DNA of 38,411 nucleotides from Actinomyces sp. (GTDB lineage Bacteria > Actinomycetota > Actinomycetes > Actinomycetales > Actinomycetaceae). Every line of letters begins with the position of its first letter. The first letter of the stretch is position 1. A program made the translations under genes and the position numbers. The notes under the pieces were generated by a model, which did not search any database, was not told where the DNA came from, and was given only the letters and a program-made list of their open reading frames with translations. This document shows positions 7,438 to 14,766 of the stretch, piece by piece. The stretch spans positions 1-38,411 of the forward strand of contig JALCNR010000020.1 of NCBI GenBank assembly GCA_022649165.1. Direction: 5' to 3'.

Positions 7438-8730
7438 ATGCCCGACATCTCCCTGCCCGTCACGCCTGCCGACGTGCAGGCGGCCGCCTCCGCGCTTGAC
7501 GGCGTTGTGCGCCGCACCCACCTGGGCCGCTCCGAGCGACTCACCGATGCGATCGGCGTCAACGTCCTCCTCAAACGAGAGGACCAGCAGAAATGCAGGT
7601 CCTTCAAGGTCCGCGGCGCCTTCGCGCGCATCTGCGCCCTCGCCCCGGAGGAGCGGCGGCTCGGCGTCGTCGCCGCCTCGGCCGGCAACCACGCGCAGGG
7701 CGTCGCCTACGCCTGCTCCCACTTGGGCATCAACGGCACCATCTATCTGCCGTCGAACACGCCGCGGCAGAAGCGCGAGGCCATCGCCGCCATCGGGCGC
7801 GGCCGGGTCGAGCAGGTCATCGTCGACGGTCCCTTCGACCGGGCGAACGCTCTCGCCCAGGAGACGGCGCGGGCGACCGGCCGCGTCTACATCCACCCCT
7901 ACGACGACCCGGTGACGATCGCGGGCCAGGGGACGATCGGGGTCGAGCTGGCCGAGCAGATGCCGGAGAACGCCTCCTGCGTCCTCGTCCCGTGCGGTGG
8001 GGGCGGTCTGCTCGCCGGCGTCGCGACATGGCTCGCCCACGCGCGCCCGGGCCTGCGCATCCTGGGGGTCGAGCCGGAGGGGGCGGCGTCGATGCGCGCC
8101 GCCCTGGACACAGGAGCCCCCGTGGCCCTGGAATCGGTCGACCCCTTCGTCGACGGCACTGCGGTGGGAACGGCCGGCCGTCTCCCGTTCGAGGTCGTCC
8201 GCCGCCTGGTCGACGACGTGCTCACCGTGCCGGAGGGCGCCGTATGCACCGAAATGGTGAGCCTCTACCAGTCCGATGGCATCATCGCGGAACCGGCCGG
8301 GGCGCTGGCGAGCACCGCCGCCCGCCTCCACCTGTCGAGTCAGGGGGACCGCGCGCGGATCCTCGGTCCGGACCTGGCCGATGGTCCGATCGTCTGTCTG
8401 GTGTCCGGGGGGAACAACGACCTCACGCGCTACGCGGAGGTCATGGAGCGCTCGCTGCGCCATGAGGGACTGCGGCACTACTTCATGGTGACGTTCCCCC
8501 AGCAGCCCGGGGCCCTGCGGATGTTCCTCGACGACGTCCTGGGCCCGGGCGACGACATCGTCCATTTCGAGTACACGAAGAAGAACAATCGCGAGTCCGG
8601 GCCGGCGCTGGTGGGCATCGACCTCGGCGCCCGGGAGGACATCGACGGCCTGCGCCGACGCATGGAGGCCTCGCCCATGCACGTCGAGGAGATCCCGGCC
8701 GGCTCGGCCGCCTACCGGCTGCTGATCTGA
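7438..8730 (+). CDS. ilvA: Threonine ammonia-lyase (threonine deaminase), biosynthetic
   Basis: PLP enzyme converting threonine to 2-oxobutanoate and ammonia, the first step of isoleucine synthesis. 430 aa. The PLP lysine is in KCRSFKVRGAF (K57), the substrate loop is SAGNHAQGVAYA (~81-92), and the PLP phosphate-binding glycine loop is PCGGGGLLAG (~186-194). SGGNNDLTRYAEV follows near 322. The C-terminal ~85 residues (YFMVTFPQQPGALRMFLDDV) form one ACT-like domain, as in the short-form actinobacterial enzyme; feedback control by isoleucine/valine is expected from the family. The ATG at 7438 begins the conserved region. It stands alone, next to a transposon graveyard upstream, and converges with the mur operon downstream. 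Confidence 0.95.
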   Translation: MPDISLPVTPADVQAAASALDGVVRRTHLGRSERLTDAIGVNVLLKREDQQKCRSFKVRGAFARICALAPEERRLGVVAASAGNHAQGVAYACSHLGINGTIYLPSNTPRQKREAIAAIGRGRVEQVIVDGPFDRANALAQETARATGRVYIHPYDDPVTIAGQGTIGVELAEQMPENASCVLVPCGGGGLLAGVATWLAHARPGLRILGVEPEGAASMRAALDTGAPVALESVDPFVDGTAVGTAGRLPFEVVRRLVDDVLTVPEGAVCTEMVSLYQSDGIIAEPAGALASTAARLHLSSQGDRARILGPDLADGPIVCLVSGGNNDLTRYAEVMERSLRHEGLRHYFMVTFPQQPGALRMFLDDVLGPGDDIVHFEYTKKNNRESGPALVGIDLGAREDIDGLRRRMEASPMHVEEIPAGSAAYRLLI

Positions 8731-8760
8731 AGCGCCGCCGGCCCCGCTCCTCCCCCGGTG

Positions 8761-9273
8761 TCAGTGGCGGAGGAGGAGCACGGGGTCGCCGGCGGAGACC
8801 GTGGCGGCCTCGGTGGGCGTCACCGCGGCGAGGTCCGTCCCGCCCAGGACGACCACGATCGTGACGGGGTAGTACCCGGCGTCGCGCACGGTCGCGAGGT
8901 CCACCGTGGCCAGGAGGTCCCCGGCCGCCACCCGGGCACCCTTCTCGACCCGGGGAGTGAAGCCCCTGCCCTGCAGTCTGACCGTGTCCAGGCCGATGTG
9001 GACCATGACCTGCGTCCCGTCCTCCGCGACGATGCCGAAGGCGTGGCCGGTGGGGAACGCCGTGGCCAGCGTGCCTCCGACAGGGGCCCGCACCTCCCCG
9101 GAAGTCGGTGCGATCCCCACGCCCGGGCCGAGCATCCCGGAGGAGAAGACCTCGTCGTCGACCTCGGCGAGGGGCACGACGGTGCCGTCGACGGGGGCGA
9201 GGACCGTGTCGCCGGGCGCGGGCGCGATGTCCGCGGGGCCGGTGCCGGGGCGGTGGCGCCGCACGATGCTCAT
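8761..9273 (-). CDS. crr: PTS sugar-specific EIIA component, Glc family
   Basis: 170-aa soluble EIIA(Glc)-type phosphocarrier: VLAPVDGTVVPLAEVDDEVF, FPTGHAFGIVAEDGTQVMVH, and IGLDTVRLQGRGFT. The family's two active-site histidines are H77 (TGHAFG) and H92 (VHIGLDTV, the phosphorylated one). It accepts phosphate from HPr and passes it to an EIIB domain. Here it is the last gene of the MurNAc operon and its ATG overlaps the mupG stop (ATGA), so its natural partner is probably MurP, which lacks its own EIIA. It may also serve other EIIBC proteins in the cell. SD GGAG lies 7-8 nt upstream, inside mupG. Confidence 0.92.
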   Translation of the reverse strand: MSIVRRHRPGTGPADIAPAPGDTVLAPVDGTVVPLAEVDDEVFSSGMLGPGVGIAPTSGEVRAPVGGTLATAFPTGHAFGIVAEDGTQVMVHIGLDTVRLQGRGFTPRVEKGARVAAGDLLATVDLATVRDAGYYPVTIVVVLGGTDLAAVTPTEAATVSAGDPVLLLRH

Positions 9274-10451
9274 GGGGTTCTCCTGTCTGTCTGCTCATGG
9301 GAGGGGCGCTCTGTCGCGCCGGTCGGCGAGGCCGATCGAGGCGACAACGCCAGACGCTGGTTCCCTCCGGCCAGGTCGACCAGGCGACGGCTGGCGACGG
9401 GGACGCGGCCGAGGACGGCGACCCACGGGTCGCCCGGCAGGTCGGCGCGGGTCAGGGCGATCTCCCCGCGGTAACGGCCCGCGGCGTCGAGCTCGACGGT
9501 GAGGGATCCCCGCGGCCGCGGCTCCCCTCCGCGCAGGCCCGTGAGGTCCACGTCCCTCAGCCGGGCGCGCGAGCCCCGGAGGCGGACGAGGTACTGGGCG
9601 TCATCGGGGCGCGTGGCGTCCGGGGCGGCCAGCTCCGCCGCGAGGGCCGGGCCGATGGGTTGCCCGGCGTCGAGGACGACGGGCACCTCGAGCACGCGCT
9701 GGCGGATCCACCGGCCGATGCGCCGCCAGGTGCCGGCGGCCAGCGCCGGGTCGCCGACGAGCACCTGGTCGCAGCCGCAATCCTCCAGGACGAGCAGCTG
9801 GACCAGGGGGTCCGCGTCGCGGAGGTCCTCGATGGTCGGCAGTCCGGCGCGCAGGGGTCCACGGCGTCGCGCGTCGCCGGAGAGGAACGCGCCGACGAGC
9901 TGGCCGGCCTCATGCCAGTCGCGCGCCGAGTCCCTCACCGCCTTCTCGGACAGTCCGGTCCAGGTGCGCGGGTAGTAGTTGTGGAGCGCCAGCGCGGCGG
10001 AGGGGTCGTCCGGGTCCGAGGGACGCGGCTCGGCGCTTCCCCCGGTCCCCGAGGCGGGGCGTGACCCGGGGACGGCCGCCTGCGCGGCCTGCGCGGGGAC
10101 GACGGTCGAGGCGTTGAACGCCACCGGGAGGACGCGGGCGATGCGCGCCGACTCCTCCAGGGTGTAGCCGTTGTCCAGGCGCACGCGGGTGACGCCGAGG
10201 TCGCGCAGGACGGTCCAGGGGTCGTCCCCGAAGGCGGCGGTGACGCGGGGCTCCACGTCGGCGATGAGATTCATGCCCCGATCGCGGGCCAATCCCGCGA
10301 TCGCGGCCGCACGCTCGCGGACCATCGCGGGGTCGTCCTCGGGGATGTGGAGCGAGGTGAAGACGGTGCCGGCGCCGGCCTCGGACGCCGCCGCGAGGGT
10401 GCCGCGGGCGACGTCGAGCTCGGCGGGGAAGACGCTGACTCCCAGTGTCAT
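9270..10451 (-). CDS. mupG: MupG-family 6-phospho-N-acetylmuramidase (DUF871)
   Basis: 393 aa. The N-terminus MTLGVSVFPAELDVARGTLA, with TVFTSLHIPEDDP, GMNLIADVEPRV and VTRVRLDNGYTLEE, matches the DUF871/MupG TIM barrel; the middle has LALHNYYPRTWTGLS and GAFLSGDARRRGPLRAGLPT. The C-terminal ~100 residues (IGPALAAELAAPD, GGEPRPRGSLTVELD) are the family's second, cyclophilin-like domain. In Staphylococcus aureus MupG hydrolyses MurNAc-6P-GlcNAc, freeing GlcNAc and MurNAc-6P for MurQ. The operon context (EIIBC upstream, EIIA downstream, 4-bp overlaps with both, MurQ nearby) fits the same job here. A low-complexity insert (GSRPASGTGGSAEPRPSD) lies around residues 120-140. Confidence 0.88.
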   Translation of the reverse strand: MTLGVSVFPAELDVARGTLAAASEAGAGTVFTSLHIPEDDPAMVRERAAAIAGLARDRGMNLIADVEPRVTAAFGDDPWTVLRDLGVTRVRLDNGYTLEESARIARVLPVAFNASTVVPAQAAQAAVPGSRPASGTGGSAEPRPSDPDDPSAALALHNYYPRTWTGLSEKAVRDSARDWHEAGQLVGAFLSGDARRRGPLRAGLPTIEDLRDADPLVQLLVLEDCGCDQVLVGDPALAAGTWRRIGRWIRQRVLEVPVVLDAGQPIGPALAAELAAPDATRPDDAQYLVRLRGSRARLRDVDLTGLRGGEPRPRGSLTVELDAAGRYRGEIALTRADLPGDPWVAVLGRVPVASRRLVDLAGGNQRLALSPRSASPTGATERPSHEQTDRRTP

Positions 10452-11917
10452 CGCGCGGCGGGAACCGGCCCGGCGTCGGAAGCCACGGGATCCGCCTCCG
10501 CCGGGAACGAGGAGGCGACCTCGGCGACGACGGTGTCGGAGACACCGAAGAGGCGCGTGGCCAGGTAGCCCGCCAGGTAGGCGGCCAGCAGCCCGGCCCC
10601 GTAGCCGGCGGCGGCGCCCGGCCACCCGTGCGAACCGGTCAGCAGCGGGAACAGCGACAGGTCCGACACGCCGATGGCGACCGCGCCCACGGTGACGCCC
10701 AACTGGTTGAACAGGCCGACCGTGAGGCCGCCGAACGCCCCGCCGACGCACGCGGTGATGAATGGGCGCCCCAGGGGCAGGGTGACGCCGTAGATCAGCG
10801 GCTCGCCGATGCCGAGGAACCCGGCCGGCAGGGCGCCCTTGATCGCGCGGGTGAAGGTGCGGTTCGCCCGGAAGCGCTGCCACAGGGCCAGGGTGGCGCC
10901 GATCTGGCCGGCACCGGCCATGGCGAGCACGGGAAGGAGGATCGTCATGCCCTGCTGCTCGATGAGCGTGGTGTGGATCGGGGTGAGCGCCTGGTGCATG
11001 CCGGTCATGACGACCGGCAGGAACAACCCGCCCAGGACGAAGCCGGAGATCGCGCCGCCGTGTGTGAGCAGCCAGGACACGCCGGTGCCGATGGCGGAGG
11101 CGAGCCAGCCGGTGACCGTCATGATGACGAGGACCTGCAGCAGGCCCGCGATGACGACGCTGACCAGCGGGACGACGATGATCGCGATGACGTCGGGGCA
11201 CCACGAGCGCGCCCACCTCTCGACGTGGGCGATGAGGATGCCGCCGACGAGGGCGCCGAGCACGCCTCCCTGGCCGGTCGCCAGCGTGACGCCGAAGACC
11301 GTCACATTGGCGACGGCGGCGGAGATGATGATCGCGCCGATGACGCCGCCGAGGATCGGCGTGCCCCCGAACTCCTTCGCCGCGTTCATGGCGACGAAGA
11401 GGGGCAGGGCGCCCATGAATCCGGCGGAGAGGACGCCGATCAGCGGCGTCCAGGCGGCCAGGCCGGGCGCGGCGCCGCTGGTCACCAGGTTGCCCAGGAT
11501 GCCGTTGATGCCGGCGATGAGGCCGCAGGCGATGAGCGCGGGGATCAGGGGCACGAAGATCGCGCTGATGCGGCGCAGCAGGCGCGTGGCGGCGTTGTCG
11601 TTCTTCGCGCGGGTCTGCGCGTGGACCTCCTCGGACCGGGCCTTGAGGTCGATGCCGCCGGAGGGCGCGGCCGGAGCGCCCATCTCCTTGGCGACGCGGT
11701 CGACCAGGCCCGGTCCCAGGACGATCTGGAGGGAGTCCGCCTGGACGACAACGCCGATGACGCCGTCGCGGGCCTTCAGCGCGGGGACGTCGACGGAGCC
11801 GGGGTCTCCGACCGTCACGCGCAGGCGAGTCATGCAGTTCTCGAGGTCTTCGATGTTGGTGTCGCCACCGAGCAGCCGCTCGATGTCGTGGGCCAGTGCC
11901 CTGGCGTCGGTTGCCAT
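10448..11917 (-). CDS. murP: PTS N-acetylmuramic acid-type transporter EIIBC
   Basis: 489 aa. The N-terminal EIIB domain has the phosphorylated cysteine in LENCMTRLRVTV (C28). A linker (~80-115) leads to the EIIC membrane domain with about ten hydrophobic segments (IFVPLIPALIACGLIAGING, GGTPILGGVIGAIIISAAVA, GFLGIGEPLIYGVTLPLGRP). The GIGEPLIYG loop is the conserved sugar-binding EIIC motif of the glucose/sucrose superfamily. Imports and 6-phosphorylates MurNAc or MurNAc-GlcNAc (by context). No EIIA domain is fused; crr in the same operon supplies it. The ATG at 11917 has AAAGGA upstream, 41 bp after murQ; its stop overlaps mupG by 4 bp. Substrate assignment rests on murQ/mupG linkage. Confidence 0.88.
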   Translation of the reverse strand: MATDARALAHDIERLLGGDTNIEDLENCMTRLRVTVGDPGSVDVPALKARDGVIGVVVQADSLQIVLGPGLVDRVAKEMGAPAAPSGGIDLKARSEEVHAQTRAKNDNAATRLLRRISAIFVPLIPALIACGLIAGINGILGNLVTSGAAPGLAAWTPLIGVLSAGFMGALPLFVAMNAAKEFGGTPILGGVIGAIIISAAVANVTVFGVTLATGQGGVLGALVGGILIAHVERWARSWCPDVIAIIVVPLVSVVIAGLLQVLVIMTVTGWLASAIGTGVSWLLTHGGAISGFVLGGLFLPVVMTGMHQALTPIHTTLIEQQGMTILLPVLAMAGAGQIGATLALWQRFRANRTFTRAIKGALPAGFLGIGEPLIYGVTLPLGRPFITACVGGAFGGLTVGLFNQLGVTVGAVAIGVSDLSLFPLLTGSHGWPGAAAGYGAGLLAAYLAGYLATRLFGVSDTVVAEVASSFPAEADPVASDAGPVPAAR

Positions 11918-11958
11918 GGTGTGTCCTTTCCTGGGGGAGGGGTGGGTGGGGAAACGGA

Positions 11959-12888
11959 TCAGTGGGCCAGGGAGGGATCGGGGCCGAGGGCGGCCCGCAG
12001 GCTTCCCTCCGCCGATCTCAGCCGCTCCCGGGCGGCGAGGGCGTCCACGCCGGCCATCAGCATGAGGGCGGCGGTCTTCGCCTCCCCGCCGGCCTCTGCC
12101 AGCGCGCGGCGGGCGGCGCCCAGGTCGACGTCGGCGATGTCGGAGACGATCGTGACGGCGCGGGCCTCGAGCTTCGCGTTCGTGGCCCGGACGTCGACCA
12201 TGCGGTTGCCGAAGGTCTTGCCCAGCCGCACCATCGTGGCCGTCGAGATCATGTTGAGGACGAGCTTCTGCGCCGTCCCGGCGCTCAGCCGTGTGGAGCC
12301 CGCGACGACCTCGGGACCGGTGACGACCTCGAGGGGGATGTCGGCCGCGTGCGCCAGCGGCGATCCCGCGGTGCACACGAGGGCCGCTGTGGCCGCTCCG
12401 AGCTGGCGGGCGCGGCGCACGGCCGCCACCGTGTAGGGCGTGCGGCCCGACGCCGCGATCCCCACCACGGTGTCGGATGGCCCGACCCCCAGGGCGGCGA
12501 CGTCGGCGGCCCCCGCCGGCTCGTCGTCCTCGGAGCCCTCGACGGCGGTGCGCAGCGCGGCGTCGCCGCCTGCGATGAGGCCGATGACCGTGGACGGGTC
12601 CGTGCCGAAGGTCGGCGGGCACTCCGAGGCGTCGAGCACGCCGAGGCGTCCCGCCGTTCCGCAGCCCGCGTAGACCAGCCGTCCGCCCGCCCGCAGGGAG
12701 GCGGTGGCGGCGTCGACGACCTGGGCGATCTCGGGCAGCGCGCGGGCGATCACCGGGGGGATGGTCGCGTCCTTCCTGTTCATCGTCGTGACGATCTCCA
12801 AGGCGGACATGCGGTCCAGGGCCGCGAACTCGGCCGAGACCTTCTCCGTCTCCAGACGGGCGATGTCCTCGGGCGTGGGGCCTGTCAT
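11959..12888 (-). CDS. murQ: N-acetylmuramic acid 6-phosphate etherase
   Basis: 309-aa SIS-domain enzyme that removes the lactyl ether from MurNAc-6P, giving GlcNAc-6P and D-lactate. Signature: GRLVYAGCGTAGRLGVLDAS followed by ECPPTFG, with the catalytic Glu at 89, and AVEGSEDD with the second catalytic Glu at 117. SGRTPYTVAAVRRARQLGA and STRLSAGTAQKLVLNMIST are the second SIS half and phosphate-binding loop. The common family reading GAGTS appears here as GCGTAG (Cys and Ala substitutions). The ATG at 12888 has GAGGAG upstream, 57 bp after murR. Confidence 0.95.
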   Translation of the reverse strand: MTGPTPEDIARLETEKVSAEFAALDRMSALEIVTTMNRKDATIPPVIARALPEIAQVVDAATASLRAGGRLVYAGCGTAGRLGVLDASECPPTFGTDPSTVIGLIAGGDAALRTAVEGSEDDEPAGAADVAALGVGPSDTVVGIAASGRTPYTVAAVRRARQLGAATAALVCTAGSPLAHAADIPLEVVTGPEVVAGSTRLSAGTAQKLVLNMISTATMVRLGKTFGNRMVDVRATNAKLEARAVTIVSDIADVDLGAARRALAEAGGEAKTAALMLMAGVDALAARERLRSAEGSLRAALGPDPSLAH

Positions 12889-12945
12889 CGGGGTCCTCTC
12901 CTCTGTCTCTTCTCTGCGGATGTCGGATCGGGGTCCCGCCCTCGT

Positions 12946-13827
12946 TCAGTGGAGCGGGTCGACCACGGCCCGTGTGGCGGCCAGCAGGGCGCGCGAGCGG
13001 GCCGGATCGACGCGCATGACGGCCAGGCACAGGGCGTCCGAGGCGAACATCTGGCCGATGCGCGAGGAGGTCGCGCCGGGCCGGACGCCCGCCTCCTGCC
13101 CCTGGGAGGTGCGCAGGACGAAGTCGCACAGTCCGGCGAGCGCGGTGTGCGACCGGGAGACGAGGCCGATGACCGGCACCCCCCTGTCGCGCATCGCCCG
13201 CGCGACCTCGAGCACGTCCTCCGTGGTGCCCGAGTGGGACACGAGGACCGCGGCGTCGTCGCCGGACAGAGCCCCGGAGATCGCGAGCGCGTCATGCCGG
13301 TCGGCGCTGACGTGGGACAGCACGCCGATCCGGTCGAGCTTGGCGGCGAGGTCCCGGGTGACCAGCTGGGAGGCTCCGACGCCGAACATCACCAGGCGGC
13401 GGGCCGCGTGGATGCGGGCGGCCACCGCCTCCAGCAGGTCGGGATCCAGCAGCCGGGAGGCCTCCGCGAGGGTGCGGCGCTCCTCCGCGGCGAGCTTGCG
13501 CAGGAGGTCGGCGGTCGTGTCGGACCAGGAGATCCCGGGCAGGACCACGCCGTCATCCGCTCCCGGCCCGCGCCCCGTGCCCGTCGGCAACGTCGCGAGG
13601 GCGACGCGCAGCTCCTTGAAACCGGATAGGCCCAGGCGCCGGGCGAGGCGTGTCACCGAGGCCGTGGACGTCCCAGTCGCCTCGGCGATGGAGCCGATCG
13701 TCTCGGTGGCGTGGGAGTCGGGTGCGCCGAGGAGGTACGTCGCGACCCTGGCCAGGGAGGAGGGGCCGCTGGTGGCGACCTCGCGCAGGACGGCGGCCAG
13801 CGCGTCGGGTGCTGGTCGGGTGTCCAT
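12946..13827 (-). CDS. murR: RpiR/MurR-family transcriptional regulator with SIS sensor domain
   Basis: 293 aa. N-terminal RpiR helix-turn-helix at ~44-72 (IGSIAEATGTSTASVTRLAR, GLSGFKELRVAL) and a C-terminal SIS domain (~120-280: RRLVMFGVGASQLVTRDLAA, LVSHSGTTEDVLEVARAMRD) that binds a sugar phosphate. By analogy with E. coli MurR it should respond to MurNAc-6P and repress the operon it heads. I choose the ATG at 13827 because AAGGAG lies 5-6 nt upstream; another start six codons earlier has no such site. Family members can be activators, so the sign of control is inference. Confidence 0.9.
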   Translation of the reverse strand: MDTRPAPDALAAVLREVATSGPSSLARVATYLLGAPDSHATETIGSIAEATGTSTASVTRLARRLGLSGFKELRVALATLPTGTGRGPGADDGVVLPGISWSDTTADLLRKLAAEERRTLAEASRLLDPDLLEAVAARIHAARRLVMFGVGASQLVTRDLAAKLDRIGVLSHVSADRHDALAISGALSGDDAAVLVSHSGTTEDVLEVARAMRDRGVPVIGLVSRSHTALAGLCDFVLRTSQGQEAGVRPGATSSRIGQMFASDALCLAVMRVDPARSRALLAATRAVVDPLH

Positions 13828-13965
13828 GGTCGCTCCTTGTGCCATCCGGGGGCTCCCCGCGCCGGCCCGGTCGGACCGGTCGCTGCCCGGAACGGCCGGG
13901 CGATCGGGTCGATCTGCCGGTTCTCGCGGGCGGGCGCCGTGGTGGTCTCCGGCACAGTATGACCC

Positions 13966-14002
13966 AGAAATTCATCTGATGGAAGTCAAACTGAAATTCT
14001 TC
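13966..14002 (-). promoter_or_regulatory. Candidate murR-operon operator/promoter: paired GAAATTC repeats
   Basis: Within an otherwise GC-rich leader, AGAAATTCATC (13966-13976) and TGAAATTCTTC (13992-14002) form a 26-bp-spaced direct repeat. In the operon direction each reads GA(A/T)GAATTTC, a near-palindrome of the GAA...TTC type bound by RpiR/MurR regulators. Between them, on the minus strand, is TTTGACTTCC, a possible -35. The AT-richness and placement ~140 bp before murR support a control region; the remainder of the gap 13828-14168 shows no gene. Confidence 0.45.
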
Positions 14003-14168
14003 TTCACATCCGGTGTCCGGATTGTGACGTCAGGACGCGGCCCGCTGCGGGGACCCGTACCCGTCGGGCATCCCTTGCTGTCGCAGGATCTCCGCCATGT
14101 CTGCGCGCAGCCCCCGAGGATGGTCGGAGCAGGGCCGCATCAGCGCGGCTCCCGGCCTTCTTGGGGCG

Positions 14169-14618
14169 TCAGGCGGCGAGGGCGTGGCGACGGGTGCGCA
14201 CGACGCGCACCCCGGGGGCGGAGTTGAAGCGGTAGCCCTCTCCGCGCACCGTGGTCAGCAGATCGGCGACGTCGAGCTTGCGGCGCAGGCGGCGGATATG
14301 GGCGTCGACGGTGCGGGACTCCGCGTCCAGCCCGCGGTCGCGCCACACCGTGGAGAACAGCTCCTCACGGGACACCGTGCGGTCGGCGTTGCGGGCCAGG
14401 TGCGCCAGGAGCGCGAACTCCTGCCGGGTCAGGTCCACGAGGCGGCGGTCGATCCGCACCGTGTTCTCGTCCAGGTTCACGGTCACCGCATTGGAGAGAC
14501 GGAGGTTGTCCAGGACGGCGAGGAAGTCGTCCAGGGAGTCTGCGGCCTCCGATGTGGGGGCCGCCGGAGGGCGGGATGTGCCGGAGACGGGACGGGCAGG
14601 GGTGTCAACGAGAGCCAT
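14169..14618 (-). CDS. Orphan OmpR/PhoB-type winged-helix regulator (no receiver domain)
   Basis: About 149 aa. Residues ~40-135 are a complete OmpR-type effector domain: NLDENTVRIDRRLVDLTRQE, FALLAHLARNADRTVSREEL, FSTVWRDRGLDAESRTVDAH, IRRLRRKLDVADLLTTVRGE, GYRF. No phosphoacceptor receiver domain is present, so control is not by a cognate kinase. The start is uncertain: ATG at 14618 or GTG at 14651; neither has a clear SD. It follows metE on the same strand, separated by a Met/Cys-rich mini-ORF and a strong inverted repeat. That context suggests a regulator of sulfur amino-acid genes (inference). Confidence 0.8.
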   Translation of the reverse strand: MALVDTPARPVSGTSRPPAAPTSEAADSLDDFLAVLDNLRLSNAVTVNLDENTVRIDRRLVDLTRQEFALLAHLARNADRTVSREELFSTVWRDRGLDAESRTVDAHIRRLRRKLDVADLLTTVRGEGYRFNSAPGVRVVRTRRHALAA

Positions 14619-14681
14619 GTGAGTATCCGATGTGTCGGGCCGCGCACCCACTCGTCATGGTGGGCTCACTCAGGCGGCAGT

Positions 14682-14708
14682 CTGATTGGGGTCTGGGTTT
14701 CCAATCAG
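14682..14708 (-). promoter_or_regulatory. Perfect 8-bp inverted repeat at the stop of the Met/Cys mini-ORF
   Basis: CTGATTGG (14682-14689) and CCAATCAG (14701-14708) are perfect inverted repeats around an 11-nt spacer. On the transcribed (minus) strand the 5' arm contains the TGA stop of the mini-ORF 14705-14752. No U-tract follows, so this is more likely an attenuator/anti-attenuator stem or an operator than a classic terminator. Confidence 0.55.
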
Positions 14709-14752
14709 CGGCACATTCGCGCACACATGCCACCCATGGGGCGGCATGTCAT
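14705..14752 (-). CDS. Candidate Met/Cys-rich leader peptide upstream of the winged-helix gene
   Basis: Fifteen codons, MTCRPMGGMCARMCR, then TGA: four Met and three Cys. It starts 14 nt after the metE stop without an obvious SD, so reinitiation or coupling is possible. Its final codons CGA ATG TGC CGC TGA match those of the mini-ORF before metF (CGA ATG TGC GCC TGA). It also contains an inverted repeat (ACATGCC 14725-14731 against GGCATGT 14743-14749), and CATG palindromes by themselves create ATG triplets, so some of the Met richness could be incidental. Its function as an attenuator is inference. Confidence 0.45.
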   Translation of the reverse strand: MTCRPMGGMCARMCR

Positions 14753-14766
14753 CAGCGCGAAATCAC

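Noticed and set aside
14618-14651. Upstream GTG start for the winged-helix gene
   Set aside because: It adds eleven residues without homology and has no Shine-Dalgarno; kept only as an alternative.
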